Notes: generated from the sequence alone by a model not told the origin. Shown: positions 8,108 to 17,464, numbered from the stretch's first letter. The stretch is DNA of 64,000 nt from CBDATA01 sp965215615 (GCA_965215615.1 OZ244068.1:1550001-1614000); one strand, 5' to 3'. Made by a program: numbers and translations.

Positions 8108-9937
8108 GTGAACCGGCCTTCGCTCGCACCGCAGGCGCAGCTCGCCGTCTTCGCGCTCTTCGGGCTTCCTCTCTGCTTTCTGATCCGCAGCCGCTCCGGT
8201 GACGGACTCTGGTTGCGGCTGCTCGACATCCTCGGCATCGCACTCTCGGCCGCCGCCGCCGGATATGTCCTCTGGTGGAGCGCGTTCGGCCCCGAAACGC
8301 TCGGCGACCGGGCGGGCGCGGAAACCCCGACCGATCTCTTCTTCGGCGCGGTCGGGATCGCGGCAGTGCTGCTCGCCGCCTGGCGCGCGCTCGGCCCGGC
8401 GCTCCCCATCCTGACATCCCTGTTCCTGATCCACGCCTTTCTCGGGCCGGAAATGCCCGATTTCCTCTTCCCCCATCGCGGCTATCCGCCAAGCCGCATC
8501 GCCTCGCAGGGATTCCTCCAAAGCCAGGGGGTGTTCGGGATCGCGATGAAGGTGATGTTCTCCTATGTCTTCCTCTTCGTGGTCTTCGGCGCGGCGCTCC
8601 AGATGACCGGTGCCACCGGGTTCATCACCCGCTCGGCCCGCCGGCTCTTCCTCGGCACCGTGGGGGGCGCGGCCAAGGTTTCGGTCTTCGCCAACGCGCT
8701 GATGGGCTCCCTCTCCGGGAGCGCGGTCGCCGATGCCGCCACCACCGGAACGCTGACCATCCCGCTGATGCGGAGCACCGGGTTTTCGGCCCGGGTCGCG
8801 GCCGCCATCACCGCGGCAGCGGCTTCCGGCGCGGCGCTCGTGCCTCCGGTCATGGGCGCCGGCGCGTACATGATGCTGGAGCTCGTGGACCCGCCGGTCA
8901 CCTATCTGACCGTCATCCAGGCAGCGATCCTTCCTTCGATCCTCTACTACCTCGCGCTGCTCACCATGGTGCACCTCGAAGCCCGGCGAGGACGCTTCAC
9001 TCTGCCGGCAGAAGAAGGCGCGGACCCGTCGCGCCGGGAGTCGGTCTTTCCGGGGATCGTCTTCGCGGCCGGCCTGCTCAGCCTGCTCGCCTCCCTCCTC
9101 GCCGGACGCACCGTCTTCCGCTCGGTGAGCACCGCGCTCCTCGCGGTCGCGCTCATCGCCATCCTCCATCCTTCCACCCGGCCGAACTTCGCCCGCCTCT
9201 CGGACGGCCTGCGCAAGGTCGCCGCCGGTGCCGCGCCGCTCGTGGCGGCCGCCGGCGCGGTCGGCATCGTCCTCGGCATGGTCACCCTCACCGGGCTCGG
9301 AACGAGGTTCCCGGCCACCGTCCTGAGCGTCGCCGGCGACGGATTGCTCCCGGCGCTCGTGCTCATCATGGCGGGCTCGGTGGTTCTCGGGATGGGACTC
9401 CCTTCCGCGGTCTGTTACCTGCTGATGGCCACCCTGATCGGCCCGATCATCGGGCAGCTCGGTGTCCCCGCGCTCTCGGTCCACTTCTTCATCTTCTATT
9501 TCGGGATGCTCTCGATGGTCACCCCGCCGGTAGCGCTCGCCGCATACACCACCGCCGGGATCGCCGGCGCTCCGATCCTCCCGGTGGCGGTCACTGCGTT
9601 CCGCTTCGCGCTGACCGGCTTCGCGCTGCCCTATTTCTTCGTCTGGCGACCGGAGCTCCTGCTGATCCTCGACGGGCGGGGCATTCCGGGCGCGGTGGTC
9701 GCCTTCGTCCTCGGAGCGGGCGTGATCCTCGCCCTCTCCGCCGCACTCACCGGCTGGCTCTTCGGGCCGCTCGGCCTCATCGCCCGCGGCCTCCTGCTCG
9801 CCGCCACTACCTTCCTGCTCTGGCCTCCGGCTTCAGACGAACTGCTCGCCATCCCGAACTTCCTGGGCGCGGCCATCCTGCTCGGAAGCCTGCTCGCCGG
9901 ATTCCGTGACAGACGAAATCAATCTCCTATGCAGTAA
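8108..9937 (+). CDS. TRAP transporter permease, fused 4TM/12TM subunits (TAXI-associated)
   Basis: At least 609 residues, almost entirely hydrophobic, partner of the preceding TAXI binding protein. The DctM-type core is clear: SGSAVADAATTGTLTIPLM, AAITAAAASGAALVPPVMGA, GLGTRFPATVLS and MGLPSAVCYLLMATLIGP. The N-terminal four or so membrane segments correspond to the fused small subunit, typical of TAXI systems. The chosen start is GTG 8108, but the same frame is open back to the previous gene and reads ALTVLLTGFVLLEVNRP, a likely first membrane helix, so the true start probably lies between 8004 and 8108 and may be a rare codon. The 3' end overlaps the convergent propeller gene by 19 bases. 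Confidence 0.85.
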   Translation: MNRPSLAPQAQLAVFALFGLPLCFLIRSRSGDGLWLRLLDILGIALSAAAAGYVLWWSAFGPETLGDRAGAETPTDLFFGAVGIAAVLLAAWRALGPALPILTSLFLIHAFLGPEMPDFLFPHRGYPPSRIASQGFLQSQGVFGIAMKVMFSYVFLFVVFGAALQMTGATGFITRSARRLFLGTVGGAAKVSVFANALMGSLSGSAVADAATTGTLTIPLMRSTGFSARVAAAITAAAASGAALVPPVMGAGAYMMLELVDPPVTYLTVIQAAILPSILYYLALLTMVHLEARRGRFTLPAEEGADPSRRESVFPGIVFAAGLLSLLASLLAGRTVFRSVSTALLAVALIAILHPSTRPNFARLSDGLRKVAAGAAPLVAAAGAVGIVLGMVTLTGLGTRFPATVLSVAGDGLLPALVLIMAGSVVLGMGLPSAVCYLLMATLIGPIIGQLGVPALSVHFFIFYFGMLSMVTPPVALAAYTTAGIAGAPILPVAVTAFRFALTGFALPYFFVWRPELLLILDGRGIPGAVVAFVLGAGVILALSAALTGWLFGPLGLIARGLLLAATTFLLWPPASDELLAIPNFLGAAILLGSLLAGFRDRRNQSPMQ

Positions 9938-11241
9938 AGAGCCTCCGCAGTCCTGACAAAAAGGCGGCCATCCGAAATGGCGATCGAGCTCAGCGTGTAG
10001 GCCCCCATGTCTATCGTGGAGAGGACCTCGAATCCATCCTCCACCGAAATCACCGATGCCATGCCGTCTTCGTTGATGATGTAGATCCGGCCCTCGGCGA
10101 GCACCGGCGAGGCGCTGTAGGTCCCCGGCGCGAGCCGCTCGGGCCCCCAGCGAACCTCGCCGCTCCCGGCATCGAGCGCATACATGACACCGTTATCGGT
10201 CACCACGTAGAAGTTCTCGCCATCGGTCACCGGACTGGGAACGTCCGGCCCCCGATCGAAGGACCAGATGCGGTGGCTTTCGGTGATGTCGCCCTCGCCT
10301 CCGGTGCGGATGGCGAGCAACGGCTTCACCCGGGTGGGGGCGTAGATGATCCCGTCCTTGACCACCGGCGAGGCGACGATCCGGTACGCGCCGTTGTTCT
10401 CCGGGTTCAGTCCGCGGGAGCGCCAGAGCTCTTCGCCGGTGTCGAACCCGTGGCCGGTGACCACATCCCCGCCGGTGATGACGATCTCACGCCTGCCATG
10501 CACCTCGTGAACGAACGGGGTCGTGTAGGAATCGGGCGATTCGCGGATGGCATCGGTCGGTCGCTCCACTTTCCATTCGGTCTCGCCGGTGGCCGCGTTC
10601 ACCCGCATCACATACGACGGATCATCGGTCTTCATCCCGTGGAGAACCTGGACGAAAAGCGCCTCGCCCACCAGCAGCGGGCTGCTCGCATACCCCCAGT
10701 TCAACCCGAAATCGCCGTATTCGGCCTGGATGTCGCGGGACCAGATTTCCCCGCCGTCATGGTCGAATGCCTTCAGGATGCCGGTTCCGGTGAGGCTGAT
10801 GACCCGGCTTTCGTCGGTCACCGGGGATGGAGACGACATGTTGTTCTTGCGGCCCCGGTAGTCACGGTCGGAAAGCGGCCGCCGCCAGAGCACGTCGCCG
10901 TCCGACCTGGAAAGCGCCCACAGCTCGATGCGGCCGCTGTACGCCGCGTTGCCGGCACCGGTCGCGCCGCGCGGCCGTCTTCCGGAAGGATTCGACGGGA
11001 CTCCAGCCGGGTCATCCGGGACCGACACGTTCAGGAAGACCCGGTCCCCGCTGATGACAGGGGTCGAGCCGCTCCAGGCGGGCATCGAAGTCTTCCAGAC
11101 CACCCCGTTCTCGGTGTCCCAGGTCGTGGGCAGACCCGTTTCGTCGCTGACCCCGTCGTGGTTGGGGCCGCGCCAGTGGGGCCAGTCGGAAGCCGCGCCG
11201 GGGAGCGCCGCCGCGGCGAGAACGAGCATCAGGTAGCGCAT
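9919..11241 (-). CDS. secreted PQQ-like beta-propeller protein
   Basis: 440 residues from ATG 11241, preceded by a strong AGGAGG. A signal peptide (MRYLMLVLAAAALPGAAS) is followed by DWPHWRGPNHDGVSDETGLP, the typical opening of the outer-membrane or periplasmic PQQ-like repeat proteins common in Acidobacteria and Planctomycetes. Repeats of the type GYASSPLLVGEALFVQ, IVASPVVKDGIIYAPT, YSASPVLAEGRIYIINE and LSSIAISDGRLFVRT form a propeller of about seven or eight blades. Bound PQQ or metal ligands of true quinoprotein dehydrogenases are not evident, so an enzymatic role is doubtful; it may be a scaffold. It is transcribed alone and diverges from the next gene. Confidence 0.85.
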   Translation of the reverse strand: MRYLMLVLAAAALPGAASDWPHWRGPNHDGVSDETGLPTTWDTENGVVWKTSMPAWSGSTPVISGDRVFLNVSVPDDPAGVPSNPSGRRPRGATGAGNAAYSGRIELWALSRSDGDVLWRRPLSDRDYRGRKNNMSSPSPVTDESRVISLTGTGILKAFDHDGGEIWSRDIQAEYGDFGLNWGYASSPLLVGEALFVQVLHGMKTDDPSYVMRVNAATGETEWKVERPTDAIRESPDSYTTPFVHEVHGRREIVITGGDVVTGHGFDTGEELWRSRGLNPENNGAYRIVASPVVKDGIIYAPTRVKPLLAIRTGGEGDITESHRIWSFDRGPDVPSPVTDGENFYVVTDNGVMYALDAGSGEVRWGPERLAPGTYSASPVLAEGRIYIINEDGMASVISVEDGFEVLSTIDMGAYTLSSIAISDGRLFVRTAEALYCIGD

Positions 11242-11371
11242 CGCAATCCTCCTGGGGCGAAGAGCCCGCCTCACCATTCTACGCCCGCTGCCTGCCGCGT
11301 CCGCGAGACGGATATGATGCAGCCTGTCCGGGGTTCCACCTGGACGAGCACACAGAAGAAGAGAACGGCAA

Positions 11372-12652
11372 ATGGCTGACGGGAACGGGTCCGCTACCGG
11401 GCGGATCGGCCGCCGGGCCTTCCTTGCTGCTTCCGGCGGCGGGTTGGCGACGGCTGCCGGATGGTCGGGCGTGCTTGCCGCGCCACAGGAGAAAATTGTG
11501 GGAGACGAGATCGTTCTGGGGGTTTCTGCCGCCTTCTCCGGGCCTTCGCGGGCACTCGGCCACGAGCTGTATCGGGGCGCGATGGCGTATTTCACCGAGA
11601 TCAACAACTCTGGTGGGATCGAGGGTCGCCAGATCACCCTGCGCCTGCTCGACGACGGATACCAACCCGATCCGTGCGTCGAAAACACCCTCCGGCTGAT
11701 GCGGGAGGAAAACGTGTTCCTGCTCTTCGGATACGTGGGAACTCCGACCGTCACCCGCATCCTTCCGATGCTCAAGAAGTTCCAGGATGAACATATCTAC
11801 ATGTTCTTCCCGTTCACCGGGGCCCAGCCGCAGCGCGAGCCGCCCTACGGAGAGTTCGCCTTCAACCTGCGGGCATCCTACCGGCAGGAAACCGCCGGGC
11901 TCGTCCGGAACTTCCTGCGGATCGGGCGGCGACGCATCGCGGTCTTCTATCAGGCAGACGCATACGGCCGCAGCGGCTGGGCGGGTGTCCGGCTCGCTCT
12001 CGCCCAGGACCGCGGCCAGATCGCGGGAGAAGCCACCTATCCACGGGGCACCGGGTTCACCGCCAGCATGCGCGATCAGGTGGAAATCATCGGCTCGGTG
12101 GACCCGGACGCGGTGATCTGCGTCGGTGCCTACGCGGCGTGCGCGGCCTTTGCGCGGGATGCGGCCGATCTCGGGCTGAACGTGCCGATCGCGAACCTCT
12201 CGTTCGTGGGGAGCGAGAGCATGGTGGATCTTCTCGACGGAGCGGAGAACTACACCCGCATGCTGGTCAACTCCCAGGTGGTGCCGAGCTACGAGGACGA
12301 TTCGGTGCCGGCAGTGCGGGAATACCGCGAACTGATGACGAAACACGACCCCCGGGTTCCGGAAGGGACGGGAGAATCCGACTACGAGCCGCTCCCGTAC
12401 AGCTTCGTCAGCTTCGAGGGCTTCCTGAACGCGAAGATCACCTGCGAAATCTTCCGCCGCTTTCCCGGAGAACCGAGCCGCGTCGGCCTCGAAGAGGCGA
12501 TCTTCTCGATTCGCGACTTCGATCTCGGCATCGCCGAAAAGGCTTCCTTCGGGCCGGAACGCCGCCAGGGACTCCAGCAGGTCTATTACACGGTGGTGGA
12601 CGAAGGCCGTTTCGTCCCGTTGACCAACTGGAGGCAGCGATTTGTCGCCTGA
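11372..12652 (+). CDS. ABC-type periplasmic substrate-binding protein, Leu/Ile/Val-binding family
   Basis: 426 residues with a twin-arginine signal (GRIGRRAFLAASGGG). The mature chain is a type I periplasmic binding protein (Peripla_BP_6): EIVLGVSAAFSGPSRALGHE, EINNSGGIEGRQITLRLLDD, LFGYVGTPTVTRILPML, RIAVFYQADAYGRSGWAGV and PDAVICVGAYAACAAFARDA. Such proteins usually deliver amino acids or related compounds to a Liv-type ABC transporter, but no permease or ATPase genes follow. Instead the next gene is a HAMP-containing membrane protein starting 22 bases later, and then an OFA-type permease. This context suggests the protein may act as a periplasmic ligand sensor rather than a transport component; that is inference. 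Confidence 0.88.
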   Translation: MADGNGSATGRIGRRAFLAASGGGLATAAGWSGVLAAPQEKIVGDEIVLGVSAAFSGPSRALGHELYRGAMAYFTEINNSGGIEGRQITLRLLDDGYQPDPCVENTLRLMREENVFLLFGYVGTPTVTRILPMLKKFQDEHIYMFFPFTGAQPQREPPYGEFAFNLRASYRQETAGLVRNFLRIGRRRIAVFYQADAYGRSGWAGVRLALAQDRGQIAGEATYPRGTGFTASMRDQVEIIGSVDPDAVICVGAYAACAAFARDAADLGLNVPIANLSFVGSESMVDLLDGAENYTRMLVNSQVVPSYEDDSVPAVREYRELMTKHDPRVPEGTGESDYEPLPYSFVSFEGFLNAKITCEIFRRFPGEPSRVGLEEAIFSIRDFDLGIAEKASFGPERRQGLQQVYYTVVDEGRFVPLTNWRQRFVA

Positions 12653-12674
12653 CAGCCCGAAAAGGAGCGCGAAC

Positions 12675-13394
12675 ATGAAGGTTCACAAGCTCTTCCAGCG
12701 GATGCGCTTCGGCATCTTCGCGCTCTTCGGACTGATCGTTCTCTCGACCTCGCTGCTGACCATCCAGACGGTGGATGCCGAGCTCTCGGCCGAATACGAA
12801 CAGAACGGCCAGAACATCGCGAAAACCATCGCCGATGCCAGCGTGGACATCCTGCTCAACCGGAACCTCGCCACCCTGCAGTCGCTCATCGACCAGTTCG
12901 TGGAAGTACAGGGCATTCGCTACATCTACATCACCGACGAAACCGGCGAGTTCCTCGCCCACACCTTCGTTCCGGGCATCCCCCAGGAAATCCTCGAAGC
13001 GGATCCCGATTTCCTCGAGCCGGTCGAGCGCAACCTGCCCGGCATGGGTGACTTCGTGGAGGTGGGAAGCCCCATCCTCGCCGGAGTCGCGGGTGCCGTC
13101 CATCTCGGGATGGATCTCGACCTCGTCGGGCTGAAAATCCAGCGCGCCATCGGCAGGCAGGTCTATCTCATTTCGATCCTGCTGGTGGTGGGGGTGCTCG
13201 CCTCCATCTGGCTGGTCAACCTGGTCGCCCGCCCGCTCGGGGATCTCCTCCTGTACACGGTGGAGTCGGCACGGGGCCGGCCGGAGAAGGAAATCGAGAA
13301 CGAGCGGCTTCTCGGACGGGACGATGAGGTCGGACAGATCGCGCGGCTCGTCCTCTTCCTCCGGCGCAACCGGGACGAAGCGCCCGCGGGCTGA
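12675..13394 (+). CDS. two-TM membrane sensor with periplasmic Cache-like domain and HAMP, no output domain
   Basis: 239 residues. ATG 12675 is chosen because AAAGGAG lies 7 bases upstream; an upstream TTG frame (12642) would overlap the previous gene. A first membrane segment (FGIFALFGLIVLSTSLLTI) leads to a periplasmic region of about 130 residues (NLATLQSLIDQFVEVQGIRY, IYITDETGEFLAHTFVPG) resembling single Cache-type sensors. A second membrane segment (LISILLVVGVLASIWLVNL) is followed by a HAMP-like stretch (RPLGDLLLYTVESARG, DEVGQIARLVLFLR). The chain ends there: no kinase, methyl-accepting or cyclase domain. It likely pairs with the upstream binding protein. How the signal would be passed on is not visible. 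Confidence 0.75.
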   Translation: MKVHKLFQRMRFGIFALFGLIVLSTSLLTIQTVDAELSAEYEQNGQNIAKTIADASVDILLNRNLATLQSLIDQFVEVQGIRYIYITDETGEFLAHTFVPGIPQEILEADPDFLEPVERNLPGMGDFVEVGSPILAGVAGAVHLGMDLDLVGLKIQRAIGRQVYLISILLVVGVLASIWLVNLVARPLGDLLLYTVESARGRPEKEIENERLLGRDDEVGQIARLVLFLRRNRDEAPAG

Positions 13395-13414
13395 TTTCCC
13401 ACGAGCTGATCTCC

Positions 13415-14716
13415 ATGTCCCGCCGTCCCGGACACGGCGCGCTGCAGGTGACCCTCTGCACCGTGCTGCAGCTCTGCTTCGGGACAGTCTATGCCTGGAG
13501 TTTCTTCCAGGTGCTTCTGGTGCAGCAGGTGGACTGGAGCTTCACCGAATCGGCATGGGCCTTCAGCCTCGCCATCTTTTCCCTCGGGATCGCGGCAGCG
13601 TGGGCCGGCCAGATGCTGCCGCGCCTCGGCCCCCGGAAGCTCGCGCTGCTCGGCAGCGTGCTTTTCTGTTCCGGATACCTGATCGCCGGTTTCGCCCTCG
13701 AAGCGGACAACCTCCTCCTCTTCTGTCTCGGCTACGGCGTGGTCGGGGGAACCGGGATCGGGATGGGGTACGTGACTCCGGTCTCGACCGCCGCCAACTG
13801 GTTCCCGAACAACCGGGGGCTCGCCACCGGAATCGTGGTCATGGGTTTCGGAGTGGGCGCGCTGATGCTGAGCAAGGGGCTCGCTCCCCTCCTCGTGATC
13901 CGCGCCGAAGGCGATCTCGCCCGGGTCTTCCTCTGGCTCGGGCTCACATTCGCCGCCATCCTGCTTCCGACGAGCCTGCTGCTCAGCAACCCGCCCCCGG
14001 CTTCCGGCGCGACACCTCGAAAGGAAGCCCCCAGCCAGCAGGTTCCCGTCCGGGCCCACCTTCGCACTTCGCAGTTTTCCCTGCTCTGGCTGGTCTTCTT
14101 CTTCAACATCGCCGCCGGCATCTCGATCATCAGCTTCCAATCCGAACTGCTTCAGGAAGTCTGGAGCCTTTCCGACCCGAGCGTGGAGCCGGCGGTCCTC
14201 GCCGACTACGGTGCCACCCTGATCGCGGTGAGTTCGGTCTTCAACGGCATCGGGCGGCTTTTCTGGGGGCTGCTCTCCGATCGCATCGGCAGGGTGCGGG
14301 TGTTCCGCATCCTCCTCGCTACCCAGATGGTCGTCTTCGGCATCCTGATGACCGAGACCGATCCGTGGATCTTCTCGATCCTCGTTTGCTACGTCCTGCT
14401 CTGTTTCGGCGGCGGATTCGCCACCATGCCGCCGTTCATCCTCGATGTCTTCGGGTCGGTGCGGATGTCGGCGATGTACGGGGCGGTGCTGACCGCCTGG
14501 GCGGCCGCCGGAGTCACCGGCCCGATCTATGTCGGCTATCTGAAGGACTCCTATCCCGACCGCGCGGTGATGTACTGCTTCCTGATCGGGATCTTCATGC
14601 TCGGTGCCGGATACCTGTTCTCCTATCTGCTGAACGACGACCGCATCCGGCTCGAGCGACCCACTCTCGAAGGCACGCTGCGCGAATTCGGAATCCCGGT
14701 TCCCCAGAGCCGCTAG
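13415..14716 (+). CDS. MFS transporter, OFA (oxalate/formate antiporter) family
   Basis: 433 residues with about twelve membrane segments. OFA signatures are CFGTVYAWSFFQVLLVQQ in helix 1, GYGVVGGTGIGMGYVTPVST in helix 4 and AANWFPNNRGLATGIVVMGF, and the loop GRLFWGLLSDRIGR. OFA members move small monocarboxylates or dicarboxylates across the inner membrane. It follows the HAMP protein by 20 bases and may belong to the same operon as the binding protein, in which case the sensor pair and permease could concern the same acid; this link is inference. The substrate is unknown. hisF begins 10 bases after its stop. Confidence 0.88.
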   Translation: MSRRPGHGALQVTLCTVLQLCFGTVYAWSFFQVLLVQQVDWSFTESAWAFSLAIFSLGIAAAWAGQMLPRLGPRKLALLGSVLFCSGYLIAGFALEADNLLLFCLGYGVVGGTGIGMGYVTPVSTAANWFPNNRGLATGIVVMGFGVGALMLSKGLAPLLVIRAEGDLARVFLWLGLTFAAILLPTSLLLSNPPPASGATPRKEAPSQQVPVRAHLRTSQFSLLWLVFFFNIAAGISIISFQSELLQEVWSLSDPSVEPAVLADYGATLIAVSSVFNGIGRLFWGLLSDRIGRVRVFRILLATQMVVFGILMTETDPWIFSILVCYVLLCFGGGFATMPPFILDVFGSVRMSAMYGAVLTAWAAAGVTGPIYVGYLKDSYPDRAVMYCFLIGIFMLGAGYLFSYLLNDDRIRLERPTLEGTLREFGIPVPQSR

Positions 14717-14726
14717 CAGCTCCCGC

Positions 14727-15509
14727 ATGCTGGCGCGACGGATCCTCCCCTGCCTCGATGTCCACGAGGGGCGGGTGGTCAAGGGCATCCGGTTCGAGAA
14801 CCTCACCGACGAGGGAGACCCGGTCGAAGCGGCCGCCGCCTACGACGCGGAAGAGGCCGACGAGCTCTGCCTGCTCGACATCACCGCCACCTGGGAGCAG
14901 CGCGGTGTCGCCATCGAGACCGTCGCCCGGGTCGCCGAAGTCCTGACCATTCCGTTCACGGTCGGCGGCGGAGTGCGCTCGCTCGAGGACATGGACCGGT
15001 TGCTGCGGGCCGGAGCGGACAAGGTTTCGATCAACAGCGCCGCGGTCAGAAACCCCGGACTCCTGCGGGAAGCGAGCCGCCGCTTCGGCACCCAGTGCGT
15101 GGTGCTCGCGGTGGATGCCCGAAGACGGGAAGACGGTGGATTCGAGGTGGTGGTCGCCGGTGGACGCGAACCGACCGGCAGGGATGCCGTATCGTGGGCG
15201 CGCCGGGCGGAAGAGCTCGGTGCCGGCGAGATCCTGCTGACCAGCATGGATCGCGACGGAACCGCGGATGGCTACGACATCGAGCAGGTGGATGCCGTGG
15301 CCCGGGCCGTCTCGATTCCGGTCATCGCTTCCGGCGGTGCCGGCTCGCCCGCCCATCTTTTCGAGGTCTTCGACCGGACCGGGGCGAGTGCCGCGCTCGC
15401 CGCGTCCATCTTCCATCGCCGCATCCACACGCTCGCCGAAACCAAGGAGTTCCTCGCGGCGCGGGGCATCCCGATCCGGCCTCCCTCCCCGGTCCTCTCT
15501 GCCGCATGA
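14727..15509 (+). CDS. hisF: imidazole glycerol phosphate synthase, cyclase subunit
   Basis: 260 residues, normal length. With HisH it closes the imidazole ring in histidine synthesis, releasing AICAR and IGP in the cytoplasm. The opening MLARRILPCLDVHEGRVVKG contains the catalytic Asp11, and the second catalytic Asp is in CVVLAVDARR. Phosphate-binding loops VGGGVRSLED and ASGGAGSPAHLFEVF and the motif LLTSMDRDGTADGYD are intact. The stop overlaps the hisIE start (ATGA). It is separated from hisH and hisA, which are on the opposite strand beyond hisIE. Confidence 0.97.
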   Translation: MLARRILPCLDVHEGRVVKGIRFENLTDEGDPVEAAAAYDAEEADELCLLDITATWEQRGVAIETVARVAEVLTIPFTVGGGVRSLEDMDRLLRAGADKVSINSAAVRNPGLLREASRRFGTQCVVLAVDARRREDGGFEVVVAGGREPTGRDAVSWARRAEELGAGEILLTSMDRDGTADGYDIEQVDAVARAVSIPVIASGGAGSPAHLFEVFDRTGASAALAASIFHRRIHTLAETKEFLAARGIPIRPPSPVLSAA

Positions 15510-16147
15510 ATCCGCCTCGGGACGTTCGCTGGAACGATGCCGGCCTCATCCCGGCCATCGTCCAGGACGACACCACCGGACGGGTTCTGATGCTCGGCTG
15601 GATGAACTCCGAAGCGCTTTCGCTGACGACCCGAACCGGCGAAGTCCACTTCTGGTCGCGATCCCGAAAGAAGCTCTGGCGCAAGGGAGAGACTTCCGGA
15701 AACGTCCTGCGGCTCCGGTCGCTGGTCCCCGACTGCGACCGGGACGCGCTGCTGGTCCGCGCCGAGCCCGAAGGCCCGACCTGCCACACCGGCGCGACGT
15801 CCTGCTTTCCGGAAACGGACTCCGGAGACGCTCTCGGCGCGGCGCTCGGCGAGCTCGTCCGGATCGTGCGTCAGCGGGCCTCCACGCGACCGGAAGGCTC
15901 GTACACCGCCCGCCTGCTCGAAAAGGGAGCGCTCCGGGTCGCGCAGAAAGTGGGAGAAGAGGGAGTCGAAGTCGCTCTCGCCGCGGCTTTGGAGGACGAC
16001 GAGGCGCTCGTCTCGGAATCCGCCGACCTCCTGTACCACCTGCTGACGCTTTTCGAAGCGCGCCAGGTGGCGGCCGGGAAGATCGGAGCGGAGTTGAGGC
16101 GACGTTTTCCCGTCAACGAAGAGACCGAAACGCCTCCCGCAGGGTGA
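15506..16147 (+). CDS. hisIE: bifunctional phosphoribosyl-AMP cyclohydrolase / phosphoribosyl-ATP pyrophosphatase
   Basis: 213 residues from the ATG overlapping the hisF stop. The N-terminal HisI part hydrolyses PR-AMP: LMLGWMNSEALSLT, FWSRSRKKLWRKGETSGN, the metal ligands in DCDRDALLV and the cysteine motif GPTCHTGATSCF. The C-terminal HisE part, with SYTARLLEKGALRVAQKVGE and EEGVEVALAA, removes pyrophosphate from PR-ATP. The fusion is common in bacteria. Its 3' end overlaps the convergent hisA by 35 bases, so the two histidine arms meet tail to tail. Confidence 0.96.
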   Translation: MNPPRDVRWNDAGLIPAIVQDDTTGRVLMLGWMNSEALSLTTRTGEVHFWSRSRKKLWRKGETSGNVLRLRSLVPDCDRDALLVRAEPEGPTCHTGATSCFPETDSGDALGAALGELVRIVRQRASTRPEGSYTARLLEKGALRVAQKVGEEGVEVALAAALEDDEALVSESADLLYHLLTLFEARQVAAGKIGAELRRRFPVNEETETPPAG

Positions 16148-16850
16148 GGCGGCCTTCGTAGAGCGACCGGCCCAGGATCACTCCGGCGATCTTCGCCCCT
16201 TCCCGTCGTGCGCCGTCGCGGATCGCGGTCAGGTGCGCCGCGCTCCCGATCCCGCCGGCCATGATGGTGGGAACGCCGGATGCGAGGGCGACGGTGAGCG
16301 CACCCGGAAGATCCGGCCCCGCCATCGCCCCGTCCCGCTCGATTCCGGTGTGGATGAAGGTCGTCGCTCCGGCGGCCGCATAGCGCTTCGCGAACGCCTC
16401 CGGGTCGCCACCGTCTTCCACCCAGCCACGGGTGCGGAGGCGGCCGTCCCGGACATCGAGCGCCACCGCCACCCCTGCCCCGTCCTCTCGGATCGCAGCT
16501 TCGACGATTTCGGGAGATTCGACCGCCGCGGTGCCGAAGACGACCCGGCCCGCTCCGATATCCCGAAAGCGCCGGAAATCCTCGAGCGAACGGATGCCGC
16601 CCGCCACTTCGACCGCAAGGCCGCATTCGCGGATGAGCCGGCGGATCGCGTCCCGGTTCTCTCCGTCTCCGAAAGCACCGTCGAGGTCCACCACGTGGAG
16701 CCATTCGGCACCCTCTTCGGCGAACGCCGAAGCGAATCGCAACGGATCCTCGCCATAGACGGTCTCGGCGGATCGCTCTCCCCGCAGCAGACGCACCACC
16801 CGGCCCCGCGCCAGATCCACCGCCGGAATCGGTGTGATGTCCGGTTTCAT
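16113..16850 (-). CDS. hisA: ProFAR isomerase (phosphoribosylformimino-AICAR isomerase)
   Basis: 245 residues. It opens the ribose ring of ProFAR by an Amadori rearrangement, the step before the HisHF synthase. The barrel begins with ITPIPAVDLARGRVVRLLRG (catalytic Asp12); the second Asp sits in VAVALDVRDGRL. Phosphate loops EVAGGIRSLEDF and IMAGGIGSAAHL are complete. Its ATG overlaps the hisH stop (ATGA). It is the last gene of the minus-strand histidine arm. Confidence 0.96.
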   Translation of the reverse strand: MKPDITPIPAVDLARGRVVRLLRGERSAETVYGEDPLRFASAFAEEGAEWLHVVDLDGAFGDGENRDAIRRLIRECGLAVEVAGGIRSLEDFRRFRDIGAGRVVFGTAAVESPEIVEAAIREDGAGVAVALDVRDGRLRTRGWVEDGGDPEAFAKRYAAAGATTFIHTGIERDGAMAGPDLPGALTVALASGVPTIMAGGIGSAAHLTAIRDGARREGAKIAGVILGRSLYEGRLTLREAFRSLR

Positions 16851-17464
16851 CGGCTTTCGAGAAAGTTCTCGAGGATGCGCGACCCGAGGTGTCCGCTCTT
16901 TTCCGGATGGAACTGGATCCCGGTAACGGCTCCCCGGGCAACAGCGGAGGCGAAATGCCCGGCGTATTCGGTTGCCGCGATCCGCACCGCATCCTCCTCG
17001 GGATCGGCATGAAAAGCGTGGAGGAAGTAGGTGTAGGAACCCTCCGGGATGTTCCGGAAGACGGGATGCGGACGGAGCGATTCGAGCTGGTTCCAGCCAA
17101 TGTGTGGAGACCGGAATCCCGGCGGAAAACGACGCACCCGGCCGGGGATCAGCCCGAGCCCGCGGACTCCCGGTGCCTCTTCGCTCTCCGGGAAAAGCAT
17201 CTGGAGGCCCACGCAGATCCCGAGGAGCCGCGCTCCCCGTTCGAGCGCTTCGAGCAGCGGCTCTTCGAGACCCCGTTCGCGGAGGCTCCGCATCGCTTCC
17301 CCGAAATGACCGTCTCCGGGAAGCACCAGATCGGAAGCCGTCCGGATTTCTTCCGGATCGCGCGAGAGGGTGACCTCCGCTCCGAGCCGGCGAAACGCCC
17401 GGGCGACGCTTCCGAGATTCCCCGCCCCGTGATCCACGACGACCACCGATGGATCGCTTCGCAT
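16847..17464 (-). CDS. hisH: imidazole glycerol phosphate synthase, glutamine amidotransferase subunit
   Basis: 205 residues from ATG 17464. It hydrolyses glutamine and feeds ammonia to HisF. The triad is visible: the Cys in LLGICVGLQMLF, and the His and Glu in GIQFHPEKSG. VVVDHGAGNLGSVARAFRRL is the standard N-terminus and PHIGWNQLESL a conserved block. The start shares a base with the hisB stop and the stop overlaps hisA, so hisB-hisH-hisA are translationally linked, whereas its partner hisF is on the opposite strand. Confidence 0.96.
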   Translation of the reverse strand: MRSDPSVVVVDHGAGNLGSVARAFRRLGAEVTLSRDPEEIRTASDLVLPGDGHFGEAMRSLRERGLEEPLLEALERGARLLGICVGLQMLFPESEEAPGVRGLGLIPGRVRRFPPGFRSPHIGWNQLESLRPHPVFRNIPEGSYTYFLHAFHADPEEDAVRIAATEYAGHFASAVARGAVTGIQFHPEKSGHLGSRILENFLESR

